Source of the DNA: Cylindrobasidium torrendii FP15055 ss-10
Taxonomy: Eukaryota > Basidiomycota > Agaricomycetes > Agaricales > Physalacriaceae
Reading direction: 5' to 3'
Length of the DNA: 64,000 nucleotides
NCBI GenBank assembly: GCA_000934385.1
Contig: KN880526.1
Location: forward strand, 1 to 64,000
Each line of letters begins with the position of its first letter. The first letter of the stretch is position 1. The notes beneath the pieces were generated by a model. The model ran no database searches, was not told where the DNA came from, and saw nothing but the letters and a program-made list of their open reading frames with translations. The position numbers and the translations under genes are program-made. Positions 22,288 to 34,268 of the stretch are shown in pieces.

Positions 22288-25200
22288 CTACAACGGGATG
22301 CTCATCTCCTGCCCCATGGCCCGTAAACACCGACGAGCTACATCCCTGGCATCCACTCTTTCCACATGGGTATAGCTTGCATTGTCATCTCGCAAAGTTA
22401 CCTGTGAGCCATTCGCAACCCAGGCCACTGGCGTCGATCTTGGTATCGACGCGATATCGCATATGATAGTGTAGAAATAGAAAAGATGGGCGACAGAGGA
22501 ACACTTGACTGCATCGGCAATGATCTGGCTAGGAGATTTCTTGTTGTCTGAAAAAATGACGGATAAATATCATGAAGACCCTTAATGTCAGTAGCGTACC
22601 AAATGGGGGTGTGCTTAGCTCGCTCGGGTTCTCGGACATCGCGGCCCAGAGGCATCCATCCCAAAGACGCAAGGTCTCTAGCTTGCGCAGAATGTAAACC
22701 AGCTCATCTTCACGTGCTCGGGTGAAAGGAAGGTTGCCCCGTATGCTTTCATCAGCGACATATTGCTTCATGGTATTTCCACAGCGGCGGAGTAACGAAG
22801 GCAAAGAGAGCGCTGCGAGCCGGCGGCGAGGCCGTTCACGAGAGTCCTTGGTGATCGAGGAGCATATAAGGAATAATAAGTCGAAGCACCAAAACGAAAA
22901 TTGTTCACGTGGAAGGAGCTTGCCCGAATCCGTGCTGCCGAAGCCAGAGAGGTTGTGTGTACCCAGCGGCATATCCTCGTCGTCACTGTACAGTTTACTT
23001 CCCTTCTCGAGAACAGACCCGAGCAAGGAAACGAGTGAGTCCGGAAGGCGTGGGTCGCCGACATGAGGAACAACATCGATTTCCAAGGAAGAGACCAACG
23101 CGAGGTCAAAGCTCTCTTCTTCGAATTGTTCTGATAGCGAAAAAGAAAGCGCTGGCGAACTCCAGGGTTATCAGCCATTTAATGAACGTGTAACATCCGA
23201 AAAACGCACCAGTCAGCTAAGATGCCACCACGATATACATCCAAGATTTGACGCCAGATACCCTCCAAATTTGAGGCTGGTATAGGCTCCTGCTGTTCAA
23301 TTTTGGAGACATTGCCCGAGACCTCTTTGACGACTCTGAGGAAGCACGTTGTCGCAGTCTTCCATAGAGGTGGGACTTTGCTCGAGTCGTACTTGCTTGA
23401 TGCCGGGCAGTCGTACTTCAGTTTGACAGGTATCGCATAGCAAGCCAAAACACTCTCGAGGGTACCGTCGACATATAGTGCGCGTGACAAACGGTATTCA
23501 ATCAGCAGCTCGACAAGAGCTGGCATGATCTTCTTCGTGAGCGCGATGTAGGTGATTCTCTTCTTAGGGGCGGAGGACGATGCTCGAGTAGGTGCCTCTG
23601 GAGCGTCGAACGATGCCAGGAATGCAAGCGTCGCATATTCGGCCAGGTCACGGATAACAAGCGAAGGCGCACTTGGTACAGAAAGGTCGATACTGTTGAC
23701 AGTTTCAAGGACGACACTCTGCACCGGTGGAAGTGCATCCACGTCTGGGCGATAATCTGGTGAGTGGGGATAGGTAAGAACGCCTGGGACATGTCAGCGA
23801 TTGGTTGGTCTATTGCAAATCAGACTTCACCCTTCAGCAGTATCAACAGCCTCTGTATCATTTCCACAGGCCATTCGTGTCCCTCCACCAAGCGGCTCAA
23901 GCTCCGTGCGCGTTGTATCAATTCGACGAACGCTACCAAAGACTCCTGCGTGAATGGCCGGCTTTGCCGCTCAACAATGATGTCGCCTACAACCTGGAAG
24001 AAAGCCCACACTCGCTCATACATGCCTTGCGCCCTCTCCTTTTCAGCACCATCAAGGCTGGCGTTGCTCGCCGCCTTAATCGTCTTTTCCGCGCAACGCA
24101 AAGCGGCGACAGCAACCTTTCTTGAGTGGTCGCCCTCTCCAACGATGATAGCTTCCACGTGGGCTACTAACCCATCCCAAACTTCAGAGAATCTCTCCAG
24201 CTTGATGAGCTTTTCTAGTAAGAAATCGTGGATGATTCCTGCAATGCTCTGGAGCGCCAGAATCTTGCTCTCCTCGTAACCCTCTCCCTCGAACTCGTTG
24301 AGCGCCCCAAGAAGAGGAAACGTAACCTTCCACACACATTCATCCCAAGTCTGTAAGCTGAGTGTGCCACCGTACAGCTTGATCGCCCGGAACAATGTCT
24401 GGATAGCGCCATCCCGAACTTCCTGGCGCCCGTCGGTGCAGAGACCGAGAATCTCGAGTAACAAAAACATCCATAAATCACTGTAACTCTCCTCCTCCTG
24501 TTGATCTTTCCGCTTCCCTTGAATGGTGTCCGATACACTCCATAGCAGGGAGGCAGCAGCGGTGAGTGCAATGTTCGTATCTGACTGCTTTCCAAATTGG
24601 CCAAGAGTTCGAATGCATAACCGAATCTGGTCGGAGGACAAGGCAGTGATGCTATCGCAGACGAGTGTGAGAGATTGGAATGCGATTTTGACCAGCGAGG
24701 TGAGACTCTTTCCGGAAGGCAGGCCAAGGCCGAGGCTAGTCAGCTTACCGCCGCTACTCTCCGGCTCGACGGGGGTCGAAAGCTTGCATACGCTTTCTAA
24801 CATTTCAAAGATGATCTCCCAGCCGACAACGAGCGTATGTCCCGAGCTCTGCAGGATCTCATGCAATGTCTCGAGTCCCATCTTGCGTACCTCAACACCG
24901 GTAATGGTAATGCCTGTATCATCCTCGTTCGGGATGACTTGCTGTCGCAGCACGTGAAGCACTCTCTCCTGCATCACCGCCTTCAAATCACCCGTCGAAC
25001 CAAGATTTCGGGGAACAGTTTGCAGAATGCCATCAAGCACCCGAGCGGCTTGGAGACGAATTGCCTGCGGTGCCGAAGGAACACTAAGAATGAGAAGAAG
25101 GTGGGAGGTCGTCCTATCCCAGGCAATATCGGGCGAGTGGTAGATGAGGCGAGAAAGATTGAGTTTCGCCACGTCGCCCAATCTGGTGATGCCAAAGTCT

Positions 25201-27783
25201 CCCGAGCCGCCGCGCTACGTGCGATGAGCACAGGCTAAAGTCGAATCTAAGAAACATACCGAATTGTGCAGCTTCTTGACGTATATCCCACTCACGCGTC
25301 GATGGTGCATTGAGGGCACAGACGCGCTGTCTTCCGATTGGGATTCACTTGCTGAGCTCACCGATAACGTTGAACTCATGTGCCCTATACTCGAGCCACT
25401 GCGCATCTCGACCATTTCGCCACTGAGTCTACACAACGCATCCACGAAATCACGGAATGCGGCATCGTCCAGGTTCTTCGAGGCATCAAAAAGTCGCTGT
25501 ATAAGCGCCAGAATAGCATCGGGGTCGAGGTCGTTCATCATGGGATGGCGTGGAGAGCTCGATGGTGGCGAGGACATGACCGACGCTGTCCGCGTCTTCT
25601 TAGGCGAGCCGATACCAGTAGGCGCATTTGAGGCCAGCGGTGATAATGTAAGAACGTATTCCGCGTTTTGCACCACCTCCAGTATGGAATACCAGCTTGC
25701 CCCTAAGCTTCCCGCCAAGAACATAACGCTCGCTAGGAATATTTTGAGGCAAAGAATGTTGCGCTCGCTGAGTCCCGGTGGCCCAGTCGCAGCCGACAAT
25801 CCAAAGTTTTCGGCCACCTCTGCCACGGTTGACCGAGGGGTTTGTGGGACAGCATCATACGTTTCCAGCGCCGAAAGAACTCGTGGCGGAACTGCCAGCT
25901 TGGCTAACGACGTGAGAAAAGCATCACGCGGGGTCGTCAAACCGAGCATGCCACTGACATTGGCCATCGCTTGGTGAGCAGCCAAGACATCGACGAATAG
26001 GTCGGTTGATAAATTTGTCGACAGAACAAAGGACAACGCTGCTAAGAGCGCTGGCCATCCAGAAGCGATGATTGAGCGAACGATATACAGATGACTAGTT
26101 GTCGAAGACTCAGGCAATGTTGACAGATCGAGTGCTGCTGGTGCGCGGTTCGGCGCGTCGCCTGCCGTCCGGGGCTTCTGGATGACATACTGCGTGTAGA
26201 GAGGGCCGGTAAAGGACGTAAAACCTTCACAGAGGGAAACGAGGCATTGCACAGCGAGGAGATATATGTATGCCTCCGGTATCGGGGGCGCATCTGCCTT
26301 GTCCAGCTGGTCGATGCATTGTAATTTCATAGCGGAGGTCTGCAGGCTCAGGCCATTGCCACTGGACATCATGCTTGCTACGCCCACAGCTGCATTGGCG
26401 ACCATGCCTGCCATGCTGCCTGAACCTGCCCCGCCAGGTGTTGTTGCATCGTTGCTGACGTTGACACCCAACATCTGTTGACTCACGCCTAGAAGCGCAG
26501 GCTTTTCAGTGACCAAACGGTTTAACGCCGTAATAAGCGAGGTGAAGACCTTGCTCTTTGCCTCGTTGCCCGTGTCCTCTCCCTCATATCGCTCCCATAC
26601 ATTCCGCATCAACTCAGCATCGCTGCACAGACCACGCATGATTTCCATAGCCAGGACGCGCATCCAGACGGGGTTGTCTTCCAAATCAGAGGGCGAGGAG
26701 ATGATGCGAATGAGAAGGGTCAAGAACACTTCGGCCTCCGTCACAAGCTCGGCGGAGAATTGCTTGAGAAGGATGAACACGACACGAGTGCATCTCAAGG
26801 TAAGAGGGAACAAGGGTCGCGAGGATAGTGATTTGAGGAGAAGAGGACAGAGGTGGTGCCGCAGGAGTAGGATGAGCTCTGGGTGTGTCCTGAATGATGC
26901 GTGATAGTTGGTGAGCACACTCTCGATGAGCTCGAGCGCGAAAGTCTTGGGTAGGGACGACAACTTGAGGAAGGATGGGGCCTCTGAGTTAGCCAGCAAG
27001 CAAAGGTCGGACAGAACCGAGAAGGAGTCGTATGCTGAAGGGTGAAGTTGAATAGAGGTGCCGTCAGGAAGGTCGACAGGATATGCTTCTTCGGGCTCAA
27101 TTTCCAGACGGTCTTCATCCACCATCTTGTCGACGACAAACATAACCAACTGCCGAAGAGTTGCCGCCGCCGTGGAAGAAACAACTGCAATGCGCGATTC
27201 GACCAACTTGAAGCATAACAGGAGCGCCTTTCGAGGATTGATTTAGTACCTCAACCGGCGATGGAATAGGTCTGTCACGCACATCTCCCAACTGCTCTCC
27301 GTGTATGCCCTTGAAGTTCATTATTAATGAGACTAGTGTTTGTAGTATCCGTAGCTGAATGTCGACACCCTGGGACATTGCATCGCTCATGATTCCAACG
27401 ATGCGCGCTGCTTGGGATGGGGGAACAGCTTTGAGGGCAATCAGGCGTTGCAGTGATCCCAGAGATATGGCCACAATCTTCGCATTCTTGGTGGAACATC
27501 CCATAAATATGGGGCTGAGGAGGTCTTCTGTTTGCAATCCGTCTGGCACAGTTGGGTGGATGTGTATATGGAGTTCACGAGAGCGTACCTGCAACAAGAC
27601 TTGCACTGGCTTGTTCAGGTGATGCCCTAAGTATCGACAATGCTTTCTCTGACGCTTCTCTGATATCTGGATGCTTGCGACGCGTCTCGCTGGCCAGCGA
27701 CTGTGAATCTCAGAAGATGCGACATAGATAGGCCCACGCGTGCGCACCTGAAGCTCAGTCACGAGAAATGCGAGACTGCTCAT
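22288..27783 (-). CDS. MON2-like endosome-Golgi trafficking scaffold
   Basis: Large ARF-GEF-related scaffold without a Sec7 catalytic domain. In yeast, Mon2 works with Dop1 and Neo1 at the Golgi and endosomes. The start at 27783 gives MSSLAFLVTELQ. Two introns then lead into the dimerisation/cyclophilin-binding (DCB) block: SETRRKHPDIREASEKALSI, LLSPIFMGCSTKNAKIVAIS and SLQRLIALKAVP. The central exon (25215-27206) carries the HUS-like helical region, with NPVWMRVLAMEIMRGLC and LKLQCIDQLDKAD-type segments. The next exon (23820-25181) has the HDS-like repeats (RNLGSTGDLKAVMQERVL, EEESYSDLWMFLLLEILGLC). Three further exons lead to the C-terminus RRCLRAMGQEMSIPL and a stop at 22288. Total is roughly 1,650 residues, the usual size for fungal Mon2. 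Confidence 0.88.
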
Positions 27784-29212
27784 GTCTCCTTCGTCGCCAA
27801 GGGTTTTGTAGAATAACCAAGCTCACTGCTGTGAACCAGACACAACGTGGATGAGGACTAGTGATGAATTGACGTCAGTCCCGCCGATCGCCGCGCCGAT
27901 CAGCTAATGCTTTGAAGTTTGGAACTTGGAAGTTTGGATGGACTACGATGTACACTTTTCCCAAGGTCAACTGTGACGATACAGCGCAGAAATCTTCATG
28001 TCCACTGTGTATTTGGATGTTGTTCTCCCAGGGTCTAGTCCTCCCCTAGGCCCAGGCGTTTGCCACACCTCAGTGTGCCCGAGTTTTGAATCGCACAGCC
28101 CAACACCGTGAGTATCTGACAGGCTGTTTTGATGATACACGAGTGTATGAGTTTACTCTTCACCTAGAAAGTCAGGCCTGACATTTTCAAGGCAATGTAA
28201 GCACAGTTCATCGGTATCGGGAACTTGGACAACCCATAACTGCTGGGCAGCGATTCTGAATTAGAGATTGAACTTAGCTTTTGAAATTTGAACCCTCATT
28301 TCGAGAAGTATGGCATAGCCTAAGCATTTCAATCTACGAATGCATTCATGGAATCAAAGCCCTGTACTGTGCACATTATGCACTGAGATACGAGGTCGAT
28401 AAACAAGTCTCGTCGTAAATCGAGTGTGGCACAGAGACTATATCTTTAGATGACTTGCGTGTTTGTAGCCTTTATGCATGAGCATTGTCTTGCGATTGAT
28501 GAGTGGCACTACCTAAATGTGGAAGTCGATTGGTTCGAGATGTAATCGATGCGCAGCAATTTCCCTTACCTGCTTGTCTCCTGCCTACACTTCCCTGGCT
28601 GCTACTGAGCTACGAGCTTCATCTGAATCTGCTACCACCTACGGCGCCTATCCAATTCCAACGAACATACAATGCCTTTCGATCAGTACCATCCTCTGAG
28701 CGCCCATGCTCCGCATCACGAATACTTAGGCACTCTGGACGGATAGCAGTTGGTATGGTATAAGCAGAAACCTATATTGTTACTGTCTACACAGCTTCGC
28801 TCAGCCTTGTGTTGCCCCAGCCTCGCCCCAGCCAGAGTGGCAGCCGTAATCATTCGCGCGGGAAGACACCCAACCCGATGTGACCGGGAGACGGATTCGC
28901 AGCTGCAATTAGCGCAGAATTAGCGGGTGTTTGATTAGAATTTGGACATATTCTCTTGCCAGGCGGGCGCCAGTGGGAGTTAACGTTCATCAATCAACCC
29001 GAAGAGGAGTCGAACGGGTGACATTGACCGCCTGCTTGCCGCCCAGGCACAGCCCTCATGACAGGGCCAAGGCCGGCTTGAGTTTCAGTGGAGAGGCCGA
29101 AAACTATAAAAGCGTCTGCTTCTTGATCACCACGAGCCCTTCCCCAGCGCTCGCCCAGGTCTCCCTTCCATTTCTTCTCCCTCACGCCTACTTCCCTTCT
29201 TCATCTTCAACC
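27784..29212. promoter_or_regulatory. Divergent intergenic region, MON2 / GH72
   Basis: About 1.4 kb with no supported coding sequence. The MON2 promoter lies at the left end. The right end holds the GH72 core promoter: a TATAAAA at about 29105-29111, some 100 bp upstream of the ATG, then a long CT-rich leader. The middle has short open frames only. It is unusually long for this compact window, fitting a highly regulated wall gene. Confidence 0.5.
29105..29111 (+). promoter_or_regulatory. TATA box of GH72 gene
   Basis: TATAAAA about 102 bp before the start codon at 29213, followed by a pyrimidine-rich stretch, the usual layout of strongly expressed fungal genes. Confidence 0.6.
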
Positions 29213-31347
29213 ATGAAGGGCATCGGCGCTGCTACGGCGTTTTTGACTGCTGCCAGTTCGCTTTTCGGTGGAGTCGCGGCTATTGACAAGATCTCTCGCA
29301 AAGGGCGCTATCTCTACAATGACAGTGGCGAACGGTTCTACATCAAGGGAATTGCATACCAGGAGCAGGGTGCTGTGGTAGCTGGAGATGATAATCCATT
29401 CGGAGGTGCGTTTACCACGCTGCTCGCCAGGACGTAGCCCTTACCGGTCTCCAACCACCTAGAACCTAGCGGCTTCTTCGACCCGCTGTCGAATACCGAT
29501 GCCTGCAAGCGCGATGTCCCATATCTTACTCAGCTTGGCGTCAATGCCGTTCGTGTCTACAGCGTGAATTCCAGGTGCGTGTTTCGCTTTGGCGTGCGTA
29601 TCCTCCCGCTTACACCCTTGACAGTCTCAATCACGATGGGTGCATGTTAGTGGCGCGTCCACTGCTCATAGTCTACTCTGCTGATTGAAGCGCAGGGAAG
29701 CTTTCAGCAACGCCGGTATCTACACTCTGCTGGATTTAGCTCTGCCAGGTTTTTCGGATCCATAGTCTCCGGCGATGATAATTCTGATGACTTGGTCAGG
29801 CAATGCCTCCATGGATCGTAACGCCCCGACCTGGTCGACTAATCTTCTGGATCACTACCTACGCACAATCGACGCCTTTGAGAAGTACGATAATGTTCTT
29901 GCGGTGAACGTTGGCAATGAAGGTGACCAACATACCTCCTCGATAAATGTGGATGGCTGATACATTGCACAGTGGTCACCGCCGAAGCTCTCACTGCTAC
30001 GCCGTTTATCAAGGTGCGGACACACCATCATCTGGCTAGACTGGTCCTTACCTTCTCTAGGCTGCCGCGCGCGATGTGAAAGCCTACCTCAAATCGAAAT
30101 CATCTTCCGTCTTGGTTGGCTACTCCGCTATTGACGGAGAGACGTCGTTCCGTGTCCCAATTGCGGAGTTCTTCTCCTGTGGGTCAGATGCAGAATCAAT
30201 CGACTTGTACGGCCTCAACGAGTATGCGTGGTGCGGAGACTCAGATTATGCGACATCGTATGCCAAGTACGGTTTATTTCACTACTGCTTGGTGATCATG
30301 GCACTAACTCTAACTTCAGCATCGATGCCGACTACGCAGACTACAACGTGGTTGCTTATTTTAGCGAGGTTGGGTGTATCACGTCTCCGCCTCGCCTCTG
30401 GACCGAAATGGAGGCAATTTTCAGCGAACCGATGTCCGACCACTGGTCTGGTGCCATTGCATTCTCCTACTTCCCAGCCGAGAGTGTACAGGGCCAGTTC
30501 GGTATGGTAACTATCTCGGACGACGCGAAAACTGTCACTACCAGCAGCGACTTCGACCGTCTTGTCGAGGAGTATGGCAAGATCAGCCCGCCCAACTCGC
30601 CCACGTCCAGCTCTGACAACTACCCCTCATGTGCATCATCCCTCACTGGGGCGTCCACCAAACTGCCAGGAACCCCTGATGACAAGGGTTGCAGCTGTAT
30701 TTATGATGCTCTGGCCTGTCAATTCACTCCCGCTACAAACAACTACACCGTTATTGTGGGAGAACTTCTAAACAACGCCTGCTCAATGATTGGGCAGTCT
30801 GGCGGTAGCTGCGATATCTTGGCTGCTGATGGCGCTACTGGTTTGTAGCTTCGTGTAACTTATTTTCAACTACTGAAGGCTTCCAATAGGCACCTACGGC
30901 AGTCTCAGCGGATGTTCTCCCGAAGTCAAACTGTCGTACATCATGAGCCAGTATTATGCCGCCAACAACAACGACCAGCAAGCTTGCAGCTTCGCCGGAA
31001 ACGGTACAGTCAACGGCGCATCAACGTCCCAGGCTAGCGCAGTTGCGGTACGTGCAATTTCCAGCCTGCCGTCACATTCCTCTCATAATTATTACCAGAG
31101 TTCCTGCCTTCCTTCTCCATCAGCTGTCTTCACCCCAACCACACCCTCTTCGGAGTCCAGCTCTGGAGGTGGATCTAGCGGTGGAGGGTCGAACGGTGGC
31201 TCAGACAGTGGTTCTGGCTCCGGCTCCGGCTCTTCAGGCGACGGGGGTGATGGTGCTCTCGGCATGTTCGTCGACCCCAGAGCAGTTATGGGTGTCTTTG
31301 GTCTGATGGTTGTTGGTGCCGTCAGTGGGCTTTGGACCCTTGTCTAA
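29213..31347 (+). CDS. 1,3-beta-glucanosyltransferase, GH72 with CBM43, GPI-anchored (Gas/Gel type)
   Basis: Extends and branches cell-wall beta-1,3-glucan at the outer face of the plasma membrane. The N-terminal signal peptide ends near VAAID. The GH72 fold shows RFYIKGIAYQ, the conserved NAVRVYSVN, an acid/base Glu in NVGNEVVT and the nucleophile Glu in AYFSEVGC. A Cys-rich CBM43/X8 module follows (CASSLTGAS, CSCIYDALAC, NACSMIGQSGGSCD, YGSLSGCSPEVKLSYIMSQ). A Ser/Gly-rich linker (near 31150-31250) then leads to a C-terminal hydrophobic tail (MGVFGLMVVGAVSGLWTLV), the pattern of a GPI-attachment signal. About ten short introns split the gene. All catalytic residues are present, so it should be active. 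Confidence 0.93.
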
Positions 31348-31623
31348 GGACTCAGTGGCTGACCAGCATTGCGAACTTTATTATAAACTATACCACACTC
31401 TCTAAGTCTTACATGTAGTTGTTATCTTGGACGGTTAGCATATTTAATTCATCTACATGCCCGACCACTTTTTCCAAAAGACGCAGAACGAGGGGGGCAC
31501 AGTGAAGGGCAGATTGGAATTCTTGGTCATGCGCTTACATAACACGGTGTCCCTGCAATTTTAAGGCGCGTTCGCCTTATTTGAGTTTGACAACTACCAT
31601 CACGAGCCCGACTTCTATTTCTT

Positions 31624-33208
31624 ATGGCGTCTCCTCTCCCGGTCGATGGTGCTCATGGCCACTGGCCAACTGGCGATGCGATCCCCTCCGGACGAGGCGA
31701 GTCCATTGGGCGCGGAGACCCCCGCGACGACGATTTCCATGGATCAGACACCTCGCCCAACGGCGAGCCACGCATGAAGCAAGTCAAGGTGCTTAGGTCT
31801 TTCTTGCATCGTCTCTGGCAGCCTTGGCTCTGGCATTAACACAGCGCTGGCTTGGCTTGTTCTCGCAATTGCTTCTTGCCAGCCCTCTTCCCGCTTCTAC
31901 GTCTCTTCTGCGAGCTCGGTGTTCATCTATGCTATCTCTAGCCCAACAAGGTGTATATAGGCGGCCTCCCAGAAAACACAAGGCAAGAGGACTTGCAGGT
32001 GCGTGACCGACACCATGGCCCCCTTGTAGCCACTCACCCATATCCATCAGAATTGCTTTGGAAAATTGGGGAACATCATAGCCATTGAGTTGAAGTGCGT
32101 ATTCCGAGCTGTCCTTTGAGCTGTTCCATGTTGACTGTAATCCAGAGTTGGATATGGCTTTGTGGTACGAACATTCTCCTTCGGGTCCGTCTCGTCCTCA
32201 AACCTGTGTGACTAGGAATTCGACAGCAAGGACTCCGCTGAAGAAAGCGTAGCCAAATACAACGAAGGCTTCTTCATGGGAAACAAGATTCGGGTTGAAC
32301 TTTCCCACGGTGGTGGGCGGACAGCGAAATACTCTTCAGAACCGGGCGCTTGTTTCCGATGTGGTGCACAAGGCCATTGGGCAAGGTGCGTGGAATACAA
32401 ACAGCCGGCATGGGTTCTAACGCAGTTTTAGAGAATGCCCCACTGTCCCCGGACCGTACGTTGACCTCCTTTGTTCTCACGCCTACCTAACTTCGCTTAG
32501 CCCTCCTGGCCGCCGCCCGGAAGTAGCTATGGACCGAGCTCCTCCTCGCGATGCCCGCTATGACTATCCTTCTGTGGCTAGACGTGCTCCGTCGCCGCCC
32601 AGCCGCTACCGCGATTATCCTCCCCCACCGTCTCGTTACGACGACTATAGGCGCCCTGCTCCGTACCCAGACGATCGGGACCGCTACCCATCCTATGATA
32701 GGCGCTATCCTGTTGATTATCGGGCTCCGCCGCCGCCTCCTCCTCCAAGCTATGGCTATGATCGCTACGACCGCCGTGCGGAGCGCTATCCACCTGCATC
32801 GTCCTCATACGGCGCACCTGGCGCTCGCCCTCGTACTCCTCCTCGCTACCGCGACGAGTACGATAGAGGAATGCCTGCTCGGTATGGAAACGTTGACTAT
32901 TCTACATAGACTCGTACTGACATCGTCAAGTGAATACCCTGACTATCGCGGCCGTCCTATCACTCCTCCTCCAGGCCGCTACGATTATGGTCGTGGCTCG
33001 AGCCCTGACCGTTTTAGGTATGCCGCCGCATTCCTCTGCCTCTCGTCGACTCATACACTGCCCAGATAGACGCCATGCTCAGAGTCCTGCAGCTCGCTCT
33101 TCGTCTGTCTACGAAATGCCTATCGATCCTAACTATCCTGTCTCTACTCCGCCTGGGCCTCCGCCTCGCCGTGACTACACCCCTCGTGGGTATCAAGACC
33201 GGCGCTGA
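31624..33208 (+). CDS. RNA-binding protein: RRM, CCHC zinc knuckle, RS/RDY-rich tail (SR-like)
   Basis: Resembles SR splicing factors of the SRSF7 layout. Nine exons: 31624-31787, 31951-31998, 32051-32094, 32146-32164 (19 nt), 32216-32385, 32432-32455 (24 nt), 32501-32881, 32931-33017, 33070-33208. The RRM has RNP2 (VYIGGLP) and RNP1-like VGYGFVEF. Then comes a zinc knuckle CFRCGAQGHWARECP (Cys2-His-Cys). The long disordered tail is rich in Arg, Tyr, Asp and Pro, with DRYPSYDRRYP-type repeats and SPSP-like sites suited to phosphorylation. The zinc knuckle is split by an intron, and the first intron (about 160 nt) is long for this genome. A role in pre-mRNA splicing or export is inferred from architecture. 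Confidence 0.82.
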
Positions 33209-34268
33209 GTGCCTTGTATCTTTGCTGAATCTTTCACCTACATCTATCTTCTAGCTTTTGAGTTGTCAACGCTTGGCTTTGGCCCATATATATCGTGTCG
33301 TTTGTTAGGCAGCGGTAGTGGTTATTGAACAGAGGACGCAGCGCCTCAGTCTATACACTCTAGTCTTAGTCCATTATCTTGAACATTAAATGGCCGTATA
33401 TACACCGTCTATCTTGCAAACTACCTTTTTAACAAACCGTAATGATTTGTTTCTTGGCGTTCCGCAATGGCACCTTTCGGGATTACCTAATAACTACTTA
33501 CCATAACGGGCCTGCACCTCGTTGCCTTTTTGGTAAATGCCGGTGGCATGCTCTGATTGCCTTTGGCATTCTTGACATTGTAGTCCGCCGTCCCTCGTTG
33601 ATTTCACCTTCCAGATTCCCGTGAACAATGAGGATTAGGAGCATCATGTTGTCATAGAATCGGCTTGATTCTCTAGTTCAAATCCTGACTTGGATAAGTT
33701 AGCGCTGCCCTTCTTGACATTGCCACATGATCGGCAGGAATGTTGTGCTGCTTCCACTGCAATTCTGGCACCCACGGGCCACCGTTTCTGGAGATTTCTC
33801 AGTGCAAAGTATGCCCAGGTCGCTCTACCTTGCATTGCCGCTTGCCCAGTATATTTCGATACTGTACAACACTTTTGGAGGAATTGTACTACACTATTGC
33901 TGGCCCGAGAGCGTGCGCCGCAGGCGCGCGCGGCAGGGCAACACTCTCTTCAATTTCATTCATTGGCTCTTGGGTATGGCCCGAGAGCGCGCGCCGCAGG
34001 CGCGTGCGGCAGGGCAAAGCGCAAGGGAAGTATGTACATGCAAGACTTTAAGCTTTAAGCCTCAGGCTTCGAGCTTGTTTCTCTCTTTTAAAGTCACGTC
34101 GTATTATCATCATCATGATTATTGATGAATGCTACGGTTTGTTCATGCCGCTTGTCGGCCAGCCCCCTCCGATCTTGTGTACTCGAACTGTGACAAGCTT
34201 AAATGAATCGGACGTCCGCTTTGGGTTGTTATGACGCATCAGACGGTTGGATTTGAACTTCCATCATC
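33209..34268. other. Intergenic with GC-rich direct repeat
   Basis: About 1 kb with no supported gene. It contains the two-copy GC-rich repeat annotated separately. Open frames of 100-130 residues crossing the repeat reflect its GC content, not a gene. A short palindromic patch (aagctttaagcctcaggctt) is at about 34049-34068. Confidence 0.45.
33901..34017. repeat. Two-copy 41-nt GC-rich direct repeat with internal hairpin
   Basis: Copies at 33901-33941 and 33977-34017 (76-nt period) differ at only two positions. Each contains the inverted arms gcgcc-gca-ggcgc, extendable by further G-C pairs. The surrounding DNA is far less GC-rich, so the block stands out. In one forward frame it would read as Ala/Arg/Gln-rich peptide, but the repeat is more likely a dispersed non-coding element or a protein-binding site. 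Confidence 0.7.

Noticed and set aside
22077..22466. 129-residue plus-strand open frame
   Set aside because: Its right half is antisense to the MON2 C-terminal exon and the left half lacks motifs.
25264..25977. 237-residue plus-strand open frame inside MON2
   Set aside because: Antisense shadow of the long MON2 coding exon; no motif and no independent splice or promoter support. The same applies to other plus-strand frames between 23700 and 27200.
28503..28763. Short open frames in the MON2/GH72 intergenic region
   Set aside because: Under 90 residues, no motif, no splice partners.
33690..34125. Three overlapping open frames of 103-132 residues
   Set aside because: They owe their length to the GC-rich repeat, which removes stops in all frames; Ala/Arg/Gln-rich translation without conservation signals.
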